Part shown: piece by piece, positions 17,434-29,042 of the stretch | How the letters are laid out: each line of letters begins with the position of its first letter | How positions within the stretch are numbered: the first letter of the stretch is position 1 | NCBI RefSeq assembly: GCF_024362365.1 | Contig: NZ_CP101464.1 | Span: 2,356,001 to 2,420,000 of the forward strand | Direction of reading: 5' to 3' | Source: Janibacter sp. CX7 | GTDB taxonomy: Bacteria; Actinomycetota; Actinomycetes; Actinomycetales; Dermatophilaceae | Length of the DNA: 64,000 nt | Made by a program: the position numbers and the translations under genes | The notes under the pieces: generated by a model | The model's database searches: none | What the model was told of the DNA's origin: nothing | The model's input: the letters and a program-made list of their open reading frames with translations, nothing else

Positions 17434-17925
17434 ATGGAACCCCGCTGGCTCACCGACGACGAGCTGACGGCGTGGCTGCGCCTCATCGCCCTGGCGGAGC
17501 TGCTGCCGTCGCGACTGGACGCCCAGCTGCGCCGCGACGCGGAGCTGACGCACTTCGAGTACCAGGTCCTCGCGATGCTCTCGGAGGCGCCCGAGCGAAC
17601 CCTGCGCATGTCATGGCTCGCCCAGCGCACCCAGGCGACGCTCCCCCGGCTCTCGCACGTCGCCCGCCGCCTCGAGGGGCGCGGCCTGCTCGTGCGGCGC
17701 CCGAGCCAGACGGACGCGCGGGCCACCGATGCGACGCTCACCGACGCCGGCATGGAGGTCATCGTCGCTGCGGCCCCCGGGCACGTGACGCTCGTGCGCG
17801 AGGAGGTCTTCGACGCCCTGACGCCCGAGCAGGTGGGTCAGCTCTCCGAGATCTGCACCGCGGTCCTCGACCGGCTCGACCCGGAGGGGCACCTCACGAT
17901 GAAGGCCGCAGAGGCTCCCCACTGA
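17434..17925 (+). CDS. MarR-family transcriptional regulator
   Basis: 163-residue winged-helix protein. Pattern: an N-terminal dimerisation helix with LIALAELLPSRLD, LTHFEYQVLAMLSEAP, the recognition region MSWLAQRTQATLPRLSHVARRLEGRGLLVRR and the wing PSQTDARATDATLTDAG. DNA target and ligand are unknown. A weak -10 (GAGACT, 17422-17427) lies 6 nt before the ATG. The 3' end overlaps the convergent 2H-phosphoesterase gene by 32 bp, so the two transcripts may interfere. Confidence 0.88.
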   Translation: MEPRWLTDDELTAWLRLIALAELLPSRLDAQLRRDAELTHFEYQVLAMLSEAPERTLRMSWLAQRTQATLPRLSHVARRLEGRGLLVRRPSQTDARATDATLTDAGMEVIVAAAPGHVTLVREEVFDALTPEQVGQLSEICTAVLDRLDPEGHLTMKAAEAPH

Positions 17926-18427
17926 GCTCGAAGCCCGTCTGCGGGCGCCACACGCCGTCGGCGCCGTGGTCGTAGAGGTGGAAGCTGGTCACCTCGAAGG
18001 ACGCGTCGAAGGTCGCCAGGTCGCCGAAGGCGCGGTCGAGCTGGGCGTCGCTCACCTGGTGGGCGATCGTCACGTGCGGGTGGTAGGGGAACTCGAGGTC
18101 GCGCACGACCGGACCGCGACGCACGGCCTGCTCCAGCCGCTCGCACATCGGGATGCCCTGGGCGACCTGCACGAAGACGACCGGGCTCACCGGCCGGAAG
18201 GTGCCGGTGCCGCGCAGCTGCATCATGAAGGGCCCGTGCGCGGCAGCCACCGACTCGAGGTGGTGGACGAAGACGGGCAGCTCGGCCTCGGGCACCTCCG
18301 TCGGCGGCATGAGCGTGACGTGCGGCGGGATCGCCCGCGCCATCGGGTCACCGACGTCCTCCCGCTGCTGCTGCAGCTGCGACCCCCAGGGCTCGGGGAT
18401 CTCGATGGACACGCCGTGGACGGGCAC
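17894..18427 (-). CDS. 2'-5' RNA ligase-like 2H phosphoesterase
   Basis: 177-residue protein with the two H-x-T/S motifs of the 2H superfamily: PPHVTLMPPTEV near residue 40 and YHPHVTIAHQ near residue 125. Members cleave 2',3'-cyclic phosphates or similar nucleotides, or act as RNA ligase/cyclic phosphodiesterase (ThpR/LigT type). GTG 18427 is 2 nt after the trpS stop, so it is probably co-transcribed from trpS. The C-terminus overlaps the marR 3' end on the other strand. Confidence 0.75.
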   Translation of the reverse strand: MPVHGVSIEIPEPWGSQLQQQREDVGDPMARAIPPHVTLMPPTEVPEAELPVFVHHLESVAAAHGPFMMQLRGTGTFRPVSPVVFVQVAQGIPMCERLEQAVRRGPVVRDLEFPYHPHVTIAHQVSDAQLDRAFGDLATFDASFEVTSFHLYDHGADGVWRPQTGFELSGEPLRPSS

Positions 18428-18429
18428 GA

Positions 18430-21737
<3,308 letters not shown>

Positions 21738-21744
21738 GCGGTGG

Positions 21745-21750
21745 AGTCTA
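21745..21750 (-). promoter_or_regulatory. -10 box of the tandem glycosyltransferase gene
   Basis: TAGACT on the minus strand, 7 nt before ATG 21737. It would drive the glycosyltransferase, trpS and the 2H-phosphoesterase gene as one transcript. Confidence 0.6.
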
Positions 21751-21763
21751 TGGACCGGTCGGC

Positions 21764-22738
21764 TTACGTACGCGGGGCGCTCCAACCCGTGGCTCGACGT
21801 TCGAGCCACCCGGGAGCCCGCCCGTACCGTCGCGTCCCCCACGAGCCCACTGCCGCCGCCGCGATCAGGCCACGGCGTGCAGCCTCTCTCCATTCCCGAC
21901 GACGGAGGTGTCGTGTGACCGCGGGAACCACGTGACGTCGAATGAATCGGTATCGCTGCGTGGTCGTCCCTTGAAGTCGGTGGGAGATGAACATCAGTCC
22001 GTTGCGCGCGTAGTAGAACAAGCCCAAATAGGAGTAGGCACCGGTGAACGATGCCGACACCTGATGCTCGATGACCACGCCGGTGTCGACGACGAGAGAG
22101 ATCCCCTCGGCGGAGGCTCGCAGGCTCCAGTCGGAGTCCTCGAAGTTCAGGAAGTACCGCTCGTCGAAGAGCCCAACCGATCGCCAGGTCGCGGACGAGG
22201 CGGTGACACAACACCCAGCCAAAGTGGTCGTAACACGAAGTCCGTCGTCACCGACAGGGTCGGCGGCCAGTTCGGTGTCGGAGAGATGACGCGCGAGACC
22301 GGTTTCAGCGTCGATCGCGCCGCCGCCGAACCAGACGCGACCGGAGCCATCCGCGTACTCCACGACCGGGCTTACCGCGTGGCCTCGTCGGGCAACACCA
22401 GATAGCTGGCGAAGCGCACCGGATGGGACGATCGTGTCGTTGTTGAGGACTGTGACGGTAGCGGCGCCTCGATCCATAGCCCATCTCAAGCCGGTGTTCA
22501 TTCCGCCGGCAAAGCCGAGATTCTCCCGATTTTGCAGCGTCCAGACCTGCGGCCAGCGTCGCGACACTACCTCAAGACACCCGTCATACGACCCGTTGTC
22601 CACCACGACGACGAGTACATCCGGCGAGCCCGCGACCAGCGACTCAACGCATCTCTCGGTGTCCGAGCGACCGTGGAAGTTGAGTACGACAACAGCGTCT
22701 TTCCCGCCCCCGTCGGTAGGCCCGTGTTCCTCCGCCAC
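21764..22738 (-). CDS. GT2 glycosyltransferase (rhamnosyltransferase-like)
   Basis: 324-residue GT-A enzyme. AVVVLNFHGRSDTERCVESL starts the Rossmann-like fold; VVVVDNGSYDG and NLGFAGGMNTGLRWAM are typical of rhamnosyltransferase-like GT2 proteins; VTVLNNDTIV carries the D-x-D-like N-N-D site; ERYFLNFEDSDWSLRA holds the E-D-x-D/W catalytic block; a basic C-terminal tail follows. GTG 22738 with TAGTGT (22750-22745) 6 nt upstream implies a leaderless mRNA. Base composition is less GC-biased than in the flanks. Confidence 0.85.
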   Translation of the reverse strand: MAEEHGPTDGGGKDAVVVLNFHGRSDTERCVESLVAGSPDVLVVVVDNGSYDGCLEVVSRRWPQVWTLQNRENLGFAGGMNTGLRWAMDRGAATVTVLNNDTIVPSGALRQLSGVARRGHAVSPVVEYADGSGRVWFGGGAIDAETGLARHLSDTELAADPVGDDGLRVTTTLAGCCVTASSATWRSVGLFDERYFLNFEDSDWSLRASAEGISLVVDTGVVIEHQVSASFTGAYSYLGLFYYARNGLMFISHRLQGTTTQRYRFIRRHVVPAVTRHLRRREWREAARRGLIAAAAVGSWGTRRYGRAPGWLERRATGWSAPRT

Positions 22739-22744
22739 GGTGAC

Positions 22745-22750
22745 ACACTA
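22745..22750 (-). promoter_or_regulatory. -10 box of the GT2 gene
   Basis: TAGTGT on the minus strand, 6 nt before GTG 22738. It lies in the 44-bp gap shared with the divergent acyltransferase gene. Confidence 0.55.
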
Positions 22751-22782
22751 GAGGAGACCCGCCCACCCCGTGAGGACCCTTC

Positions 22783-23373
22783 ATGACCCTCAAGGCCACG
22801 CTGAAGCGCCATGCACCTGCCCCTGTTCTCCGGGCGGCGGCGTGGCGTCGTGATGTCTGGGGCGACCTTCGGCTTCGATTGCTGACCAGCGCGGGCCGCA
22901 TCCCCTCGCACCGTGCTCGCAAGGTCATCTATCGCAATTGCGGAATGCGCCTGCCGACGTCCTCTGCAATTCACTGGCGAGCGGAGTTCTACGCACCGGA
23001 GCGCATCGTCATCGGTGAGAACGTGACTATCGGCGACACCTGCTTCCTCGATGGTCGCTCAGGTCTGAGCATCGGGGACAGCGTCAATCTCGGAAGCCGA
23101 GTGCACATCTACACCCGAGAGCACGACGTCGACTCCCCCACCTTCGCGGAAACAGGCGGGCCAGTGGCCATCGGGGATCACGCATGGGTGGCGAGCCACG
23201 CCATCGTCCTGCCCGGCGTCACCATTGGTCAGGGCGCCGTGGTCGCGGCGGGCGCCGTCGTCACCAAGGACGTCGAGCCCTTCACCGTCGTCGGTGGCAA
23301 CCCCGCGCGACCGATCCGCAAGCGCAACGAGGATCTGCGATACCGGTTGGGCTACGCCAAGAGATTCGTCTGA
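22783..23373 (+). CDS. Hexapeptide-repeat acyltransferase (WcaF/maltose O-acetyltransferase type)
   Basis: 196-residue left-handed beta-helix protein. The hexapeptide repeats run through IVIGENVTIGDTCFLDGRSG, LSIGDSVNLGSRVHIYT, VAIGDHAWVASHAIVLPGV and TIGQGAVVAAGAVVTKDV, ending with the conserved VVGGNPARPI. The HDVDSPTF segment contains the catalytic histidine region. Probably adds an acetyl or other acyl group to a sugar of the surface polymer. Short 5' region shared with the divergent GT2 gene. Codons ending in A/T are commoner than in neighbouring housekeeping genes. Confidence 0.87.
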   Translation: MTLKATLKRHAPAPVLRAAAWRRDVWGDLRLRLLTSAGRIPSHRARKVIYRNCGMRLPTSSAIHWRAEFYAPERIVIGENVTIGDTCFLDGRSGLSIGDSVNLGSRVHIYTREHDVDSPTFAETGGPVAIGDHAWVASHAIVLPGVTIGQGAVVAAGAVVTKDVEPFTVVGGNPARPIRKRNEDLRYRLGYAKRFV

Positions 23374-23382
23374 CCGGGCTCG

Positions 23383-24252
23383 TCAGTCGTGGGCATCGAG
23401 CAACTCTGCCGGCACCGAGACCTTGGCCAGCCTGGGCCACAGCCCGTCGGCGAAGGGGTGCAGGTTGCGCTGCCACCGCCACGTCCATCGCGACGGCCAC
23501 CATCGCGTTGCGAAGTACACGAGGCCCCTGGCGCCAGAGGCATGGCCCCAACTGCGCGTCTTCTGCATGATCTGAGCAGGGGTCCGCCCCCACGAGTTGT
23601 GGAGAATGACCTGTTCGACGGCGAGGCCCTCGACGCGCAGTTCCTCTGGTCCGGGTGGGCGGGCGATCTGCAGTGACTGTTTGTCGCCCTTCACGACATG
23701 TCTGATGATCTTGCCTTCGCCGGGGCGCCGAGCGTCGACGAGCGTCGCGTTTGGCCTGACAACCGTGCTTCCGGGGTACTCGACAACAGGTTCACCGGCT
23801 GCTCCGCTCACAGCCACGAAGGTCCGGTCGGACAGACGCCGGTAGAGCACCCGAAGCGGCCACTCGATGCCGACCACGTCGTCGGCGACCGCCTGCAGCG
23901 AGTCGACGAGAAAGCCAGGATCCGGCACCACCTCGTCATTGTCGATCTGGAGCACCCAGTCGACGCGCCCGCGGAGGGCGTCAAGTCCGGCCTGCCGCTG
24001 AGCTGTGTCGGCTCGCATCGGCTGGTCGAGGTCCTCCCAATGTCCATCCACCCGACGTGCAATCCCGCGGACATCTACCTCGGAAATGATGTCCAGACAC
24101 TGATCCACCGGCAAGGGTCGGCCAGTCCACCCAGTCGCAGGCACCGGGACAACCACCACGAGGTCGTCGAGTAACTCGTAGTAGCGCCGCAGGCTGGAAC
24201 GCAGCCACACAGGGTCTCCTGGCAACAGGTAGGCACCCAACCTCGGTCTCAT
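23383..24252 (-). CDS. Glycosyltransferase-like protein with a D-N-D site
   Basis: 289-residue protein starting MRPRLGAYLLPGDPVWLRSS. The RRYYELLDDLVVVVPVPATG and QAGLDALRGRVDWVLQIDND segments resemble GT2/GT92-type glycosyltransferases, with the metal-binding acidic cluster in LQIDNDEVVPDPGFL near residue 125 and a C-terminal aromatic, basic region FATRWWPSRWTWRWQR that may contact the membrane. ATG 24252 has AGGA at a good distance; ATG 24261 is possible. No closer family can be named by eye. It sits in the less GC-rich segment. Confidence 0.65.
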   Translation of the reverse strand: MRPRLGAYLLPGDPVWLRSSLRRYYELLDDLVVVVPVPATGWTGRPLPVDQCLDIISEVDVRGIARRVDGHWEDLDQPMRADTAQRQAGLDALRGRVDWVLQIDNDEVVPDPGFLVDSLQAVADDVVGIEWPLRVLYRRLSDRTFVAVSGAAGEPVVEYPGSTVVRPNATLVDARRPGEGKIIRHVVKGDKQSLQIARPPGPEELRVEGLAVEQVILHNSWGRTPAQIMQKTRSWGHASGARGLVYFATRWWPSRWTWRWQRNLHPFADGLWPRLAKVSVPAELLDAHD

Positions 24253-24320
24253 GACCGGCATCCTGCCAGTTCCGCGCCATACTGACCGGTGGCTCCAGGA
24301 GCCCACCGAGGAGAAGACTA

Positions 24321-25889
24321 ATGACGGAGCCGACTGAATCGGCACGCACCGCTCTCAACAGTGCCCAACTGCAGGACCGGGCGGTCAAGGGCGTGGCCTG
24401 GACAATGATCCACACCATCGTCTCCGTGCCCGTCGCATTCGCGGTCAACCTCCTCCTCGCGCGAGTTCTGGCTCCGGCCGGCTACGGACGTCTGGCCTTC
24501 CTCACCACGCTCATCGGCATCGCCAGCAGCATCGTCGCCCTAGGCCTTTCCTCAGCGATGATCCAGTTCGGCGCTCGGGCCCATGCCGCTGGCAGAACCA
24601 GCGAAGTCCGAAAGATCCTGTCGGCGTCCCAAGGCTTCCGGCTCCTCGTCGTTGCCCCGATCCTCACGGCCCTCATTGTCTTCATCGTGGATGTCCCCAT
24701 CCCTCTCTTGGTGCTGGCGGTGGCCTTCGGCGTCTGGGTCCCAGCAGCCCTGGACGGCGCGACGATCACGCTCTCGATCGAGAACAAGAGCGCGGAGGCG
24801 GCCAAGATCGCAATGGTCTCCAACGTCCTCGTCCAGGCCGGTGTCGTCGGTGCCGTGCTGTGGGTGGGAACCGCAGACTCCGTCTGGGCGGCGCGAGTGG
24901 TGTTGTCAGCAGGCGTGATCGCCATGGCCTTCGTGGCCATCTCGTCCGACTACCGACGAGCCGTCCTGCGCCCACGCCTCCCCAAGGGGTTCCCGGCGGG
25001 GTTCTGGCGATTCGCCGTCCCCACTGGGATCGCCGCCCTGATCGGCGACCTAGCCCTCTCGCGTACCGAAGTAGTCTTCCTCACCTGGCTCTCCTCGCCG
25101 GAGCAAGTGGGACTCTACGCCCTCGCCTTCGGCGTCAGCTCGCACATCTTCGGCCCTGCGCACGCGTTGACGGGCCCATTGATCCCCGCCGTGTCGGGTT
25201 TGAAGGAAGTCGGTTCCGCCCAGGTCGCGGAAGCATTCGAGCGCGCGCTCCGCTCCGTAGCAGTGGTCATTGCCGCGCTCACTGTCATCGCACTGCCGGC
25301 ACTCGCTGCCCTGGTGCCACTCCTCTACGGAGGCGAGTACGCAGGTGCCTCCACCGCCCTCCTCGCTCTCGGACTGGTCGGTGGCATCGGCGTTCTAGCG
25401 GGACCAATCTCGGCCTTTGTCATGGCACGGCTATCCGCGCGGCGCCTGTTGATAGCCAACGCCGCAGCCCTCTGCGCCGACCTGGTGTTGGCCATCGCAC
25501 TGATCCCCCTTTTTGGCATGTGGGGCGCCGTCATCGCGAATGCCGGTGCGGTGTTGGTCCAATTGGGTGTCATCCTCGAGAGCGAGCGCCAGGAATTGGG
25601 CCTCTCCAGACGGGAAGTGGCCCGCATGCTTACCCCTGTGCTGACCGCGCCCGTCGCTTGTGGAGTCGCCTGGTCCGTGGTCGATTGGCTGCCCATTGGG
25701 GTGTTGATGACGGCCGTTCTCTCGAGCTGCGTGTCCACGCTGGTCCTGTGGATCGGCCTCAAAGTGACCAAGACAGGACTGCGGCCGCAGGACTGCGACG
25801 CCGTAGTTCGCAGTCTCCCTCGACGCCTGGTGCCCGCAGCGACCAAGGCCATGGCCCTGCTGGTGCGGCACGACGACGTTCGCAGTTAG
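24321..25889 (+). CDS. Polysaccharide flippase (Wzx/MATE-like MOP superfamily)
   Basis: 522-residue integral membrane protein with about 12-14 hydrophobic segments and few charges within them. The N-terminus, AVKGVAWTMIHTIVSVPVAF followed by NLLLARVLAPAGYGRLAF, is the typical Wzx/PST signature; LVPLLYGGEYAGA is a second conserved motif near residue 335. Expected to flip an undecaprenyl-linked repeat unit to the outer face. The stop codon overlaps the convergent downstream gene by 4 bp. Located next to the ligase/polymerase and Wzc genes, it completes a Wzx/Wzy-type export set. Confidence 0.88.
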   Translation: MTEPTESARTALNSAQLQDRAVKGVAWTMIHTIVSVPVAFAVNLLLARVLAPAGYGRLAFLTTLIGIASSIVALGLSSAMIQFGARAHAAGRTSEVRKILSASQGFRLLVVAPILTALIVFIVDVPIPLLVLAVAFGVWVPAALDGATITLSIENKSAEAAKIAMVSNVLVQAGVVGAVLWVGTADSVWAARVVLSAGVIAMAFVAISSDYRRAVLRPRLPKGFPAGFWRFAVPTGIAALIGDLALSRTEVVFLTWLSSPEQVGLYALAFGVSSHIFGPAHALTGPLIPAVSGLKEVGSAQVAEAFERALRSVAVVIAALTVIALPALAALVPLLYGGEYAGASTALLALGLVGGIGVLAGPISAFVMARLSARRLLIANAAALCADLVLAIALIPLFGMWGAVIANAGAVLVQLGVILESERQELGLSRREVARMLTPVLTAPVACGVAWSVVDWLPIGVLMTAVLSSCVSTLVLWIGLKVTKTGLRPQDCDAVVRSLPRRLVPAATKAMALLVRHDDVRS

Positions 25890-26731
25890 TTCAACGGGGC
25901 ATCATCCGGTCCGTAGTGAGCGAATCTCGGGTCTGTGGGAAACGCGATCGCCAGCCACCGTCCCACACGCGCCTGAACCGACCGCCGCAACCGCTGTCGA
26001 ATCGTCGCAGTCGGATACTGCGTACCGACCGGGCCCCTGTGCTCGATAGACGCGGGAAGGTATGTAGCCCGCAAGAGGCGCTCGCGTCTCATCCACGAGT
26101 CAACCCGCTGTTCGAATACGGGCACGACGTGCGCCAAGGGATACCGCCACGACGCAGGGACCACCCTGCGGTAGCCGCGGTGCGTGAACCTGCTGCGGCG
26201 GCAAAGGAAAGCTGTGTCGCTGAACCCGTATCCGAGCACGAAGTCCCCAACCTCGTGGGTCGACTCAGCACGAGCCTCTACAGCGTCCCAGCTCGGGTTG
26301 GCCACCACGACTCGTCTGTGCGAGCGCATGAGCTCGACCGAAGGTGTCACCCAGTCGATGGGTTGACTGAGCTTCACATCAACGTCCCAATAGACGAGCA
26401 AGTCGCTGCCTTTCAGATGGATCGCCACGAGCGCACAGTCCGTGAAGTGGGGCAAGACACCCAGATCTCTGGGCCGCAACCCCACAGCCGCGAGCGCAGC
26501 CGGCAATCGCTCGTCAACCCGGACGAATTCGGTGATCTCGCCAGACTCCACCAGATGTGTTGCTCGGACCACCGCGTCAGCCATGTCGTCGACGTTGTTG
26601 ATCAGCACAACCCTGCGCTCGAACTCGCGGCCGTTCTGCCGCACCACGTCTGTGAACCACCCGGGCACGAGAACATCGCGGTACGTGCGCTCGAAAACGT
26701 TCACGATCAGGTCCACGGGGAAGTCTTCCAC
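25886..26731 (-). CDS. Hypothetical glycosyltransferase-like protein
   Basis: 281-residue soluble protein that I cannot assign to a family. It starts MEDFPVDLIVNVFERTYRDV, with LINNVDDMADAV and an acidic segment LLVYWDVDVKL near residue 130 that could be a D-x-D sugar-nucleotide site; VGDFVLGYGFSDTAFLCRR and SIEHRGPVGTQYPTATIRQR follow. The fold pattern (hydrophobic strand, acidic site, late HRGP) resembles GT-A enzymes. GTG 26731 has TAGCCT 7 nt upstream, indicating a leaderless mRNA. Lower GC than flanks. Role in the polymer locus is inferred from position only. Confidence 0.55.
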   Translation of the reverse strand: MEDFPVDLIVNVFERTYRDVLVPGWFTDVVRQNGREFERRVVLINNVDDMADAVVRATHLVESGEITEFVRVDERLPAALAAVGLRPRDLGVLPHFTDCALVAIHLKGSDLLVYWDVDVKLSQPIDWVTPSVELMRSHRRVVVANPSWDAVEARAESTHEVGDFVLGYGFSDTAFLCRRSRFTHRGYRRVVPASWRYPLAHVVPVFEQRVDSWMRRERLLRATYLPASIEHRGPVGTQYPTATIRQRLRRSVQARVGRWLAIAFPTDPRFAHYGPDDAPLN

Positions 26732-26738
26732 GCACCAA

Positions 26739-26744
26739 AGGCTA
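26739..26744 (-). promoter_or_regulatory. -10 box of the hypothetical glycosyltransferase gene
   Basis: TAGCCT on the minus strand, 7 nt before GTG 26731; no ribosome-binding site in between. Confidence 0.55.
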
Positions 26745-26758
26745 GGGCCCGTAGGCGT

Positions 26759-27928
26759 TCAGTGGTCAGGTCGGCCAGTGCGGTCGGACCTCGCCGACTC
26801 ATACAGGTGTACGTATTGTCGGGTCACCTGCCCCCACGTCAGACGTTGCGCAGCGCCCTTCCCGGCTGCCGTCAGGCGGCGAGTCAGCTCTCTGTCGACG
26901 AGAACTCGCGAGAGAACTGCCGCCAGTGCATCTGGCTCCCGAGGATCGATCAGAAGTCCGTCAACACCATCCGTGACGAATTCCGGCATTCCTCCATTGA
27001 CTGTGCCGATGAGTGGTGTGCCGGCCCGCCACGCCTCAAGCGCAACAATTCCGAAGGCCTCATGCCGACTCGGCACGACCACCGCGTCGGCGGCTGCCAT
27101 GGCCGCCGCGACCTGCCCCGGACTCAGTTCTCCCAGCAGGTGTACGCGGTCAGCAGTGCCTGCCGCCCGAGCCTGCTCGCGAAGGGCCGTGATCTGCGAG
27201 CCCGTTCCCCCGATGGCCACGTGCACGTGCTCGAGTCCCGGCTGCGTCAGCACGTCGAGGAGAAGGTCGAAGCCCTTCATCCGTTCGACTCGCCCCACGG
27301 CCACCACGAGCGGTCGACCGGCGGGGAGTTCCACCGCTTCCGCGGGCGGCGCCTGGCGCTCGATCCCGTTGGGCACGACGACACCCCCGTCGAGGCCGAA
27401 GCGCGCGCGCAGACCCTCGAGCACGAACTCCGTGGGCGCCGTGACGGTCTGGGCCCTCACGATCGCCGCACGTAGAGCCTTGCGCAGCAGAGCCGAACGG
27501 TCGTAGACGCCGTGGTCGTCGGCGAAGGTCTCCCCGTGCGAGGTGACGACGAGCGGCGTACCCGTCAGTCGGTGAAGCGCCAGCGCGTACACACCATTGG
27601 GCCCGAAGCACTGCACGTGCAGGACGTCGGGCTCGAAGGACGCGCTCGCCTCCCGCCACCGGAGTGCTGCCCGTGGAAGAGTGCCGGCCAGCCGCACGAG
27701 GGACGAGAGACGTCGAGCCGGCAGGGGTGTGGGCAGGTAGCGCACGGTGATGCCGTCGACCGTCGTCGTCCCGAGATGTTCGCCCCGATCGACGGTCCAC
27801 ACCTCGACAGCGGTTCCCGCGCTGGCGAGCTCGCGGGCAACCTGCCGGACGTGGGTCTCGACGCCGCCTGTGTGGGGGTGGAAGGACGAAGCCACCAACG
27901 CCACACGTCTCGGCCTACCCTTGCCCAC
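26759..27928 (-). CDS. GT4 glycosyltransferase
   Basis: 389-residue GT-B enzyme. RRVALVASSFHPHTGGVETH is the N-terminal donor/acceptor loop; DVLHVQCFGPNGVYALAL and VVTSHGETFADDHGVYDR follow; VVAVGRVERMKGFDLLLDVL starts the second Rossmann domain; PSRHEAFGIVALEAWRAGTP is the E-x7-E donor site. Sugar specificity unknown. GTG 27928 is the chosen start, with no clear Shine-Dalgarno; GTG 27904 is possible. Divergent from the next GT4 gene across 63 bp. Confidence 0.85.
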   Translation of the reverse strand: MGKGRPRRVALVASSFHPHTGGVETHVRQVARELASAGTAVEVWTVDRGEHLGTTTVDGITVRYLPTPLPARRLSSLVRLAGTLPRAALRWREASASFEPDVLHVQCFGPNGVYALALHRLTGTPLVVTSHGETFADDHGVYDRSALLRKALRAAIVRAQTVTAPTEFVLEGLRARFGLDGGVVVPNGIERQAPPAEAVELPAGRPLVVAVGRVERMKGFDLLLDVLTQPGLEHVHVAIGGTGSQITALREQARAAGTADRVHLLGELSPGQVAAAMAAADAVVVPSRHEAFGIVALEAWRAGTPLIGTVNGGMPEFVTDGVDGLLIDPREPDALAAVLSRVLVDRELTRRLTAAGKGAAQRLTWGQVTRQYVHLYESARSDRTGRPDH

Positions 27929-27991
27929 GGATCCCCCTTCGCCCCGACACCTCGGGGCTCATCATGGCAGCCGCCGACAGGAGTCGACACC

Positions 27992-29035
27992 GTGCCGCAC
28001 CTCACCGTTGCCCGCGTCGCCGCCGAGTCCCTCCTCGGGACCGGGGTCTACGAGCGTCAGGTGTCTGCTCGGGCCGCCGACGCGCTGCCCGACCACTGGA
28101 CCACCGACGAGGTCCGGGTGCGGTCACTGCGCTCACCTCTCGAGGGGACTCACCGGCTCCCGCTGTCTCGCGTCGCCACCGCGCCACGGGTCGTCCGCTC
28201 GATCGTGGGCCGCACGATCTACCCCCGCGACGCGGTCGTCCACCGGATGCGTCTGGAGCTGCCGCCGGGCCCTCGTGACGTCATCACCCTCCACGACGTC
28301 GTGGCGTGGAAGTTCGGCGACGAGTCCGCCCCCGTGGCCGCTGCCGTCGAGGAGATCCGGCGCGCCGCAGCCGTGGTCTGCGTGTCCGCGTTCAGCGCCG
28401 GCGAGGCCGTCGACCTCCTTGGCATCGACACACCCCACGTCATCCACCACGGCGTCGACACGCGGTTCATCGACGCCCAGGCAGCCAGCAGGGCCGAGCT
28501 CCGGGACCTGGGCATCACCACCCCCTTCGTCCTGACAACCGGCGGCGCCTCCGAGCGCAAGAACCTCGCCGGACTCGCCGGGGCCTGGGCCGACGTCGCC
28601 AAAGCTCGCCCCGACCTGTCCCTCGTCCTGACCGGCCCGCCCCACCCGCGGCGGACGTCTCTCTTCGCGGGGCTTCCCCGAGTGGTGCTCGCCGGCCTTG
28701 TCGACGACGCTGTCGTCCCCGGGCTCATGGCGGCTGCCGAGGCCGTCGTCGTTCCATCCCTCTACGAGGGCTTCGGCTTCCCTGCTCTCGAGGGCATGGC
28801 CGCCGGGACGCTGGTCGTCGCGGCCCGCACCAGCTCACTCCCCGAGGTCGTCGGCGACGGAGCGCTCCTCGTCGATCCCACCCCCGACGGCATCGCGCAG
28901 GGGATCGTGGACGCCACGTCGGACGATCCGGAGACGCACCGCCTGGCTGCCCGCGGTCGGGAGCGAGCCAGCGAATTCACCTGGGAGCGGAGCCTGCGCG
29001 CCCACGCCCAGGTCTGGGCCTCGGTCGCCGGCTGA
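27992..29035 (+). CDS. GT4 glycosyltransferase
   Basis: 347-residue mannosyltransferase-like GT4 protein. N-terminus VPHLTVARVAAESLLGTGVY; VITLHDVVAWKFGDESAP is the conserved acceptor-side loop; VCVSAFSAGEAVDLL; FVLTTGGASERKNLAGLAGA opens the donor domain; PSLYEGFGFPALEGMAAGTL is the E-x7-E motif. GTG 27992 has AGGAG about 10 nt upstream; the open frame continues upstream but only as antisense of the divergent gene. Normal high GC, unlike the genes to its left, so it may mark the edge of the acquired segment. Confidence 0.85.
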   Translation: MPHLTVARVAAESLLGTGVYERQVSARAADALPDHWTTDEVRVRSLRSPLEGTHRLPLSRVATAPRVVRSIVGRTIYPRDAVVHRMRLELPPGPRDVITLHDVVAWKFGDESAPVAAAVEEIRRAAAVVCVSAFSAGEAVDLLGIDTPHVIHHGVDTRFIDAQAASRAELRDLGITTPFVLTTGGASERKNLAGLAGAWADVAKARPDLSLVLTGPPHPRRTSLFAGLPRVVLAGLVDDAVVPGLMAAAEAVVVPSLYEGFGFPALEGMAAGTLVVAARTSSLPEVVGDGALLVDPTPDGIAQGIVDATSDDPETHRLAARGRERASEFTWERSLRAHAQVWASVAG

Positions 29036-29042
29036 CCGACCC

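Noticed and set aside
21900..27930. Prophage or genomic island with mobility genes
   Set aside because: No integrase, transposase, attachment repeats or tRNA; only a composition shift in polysaccharide genes.
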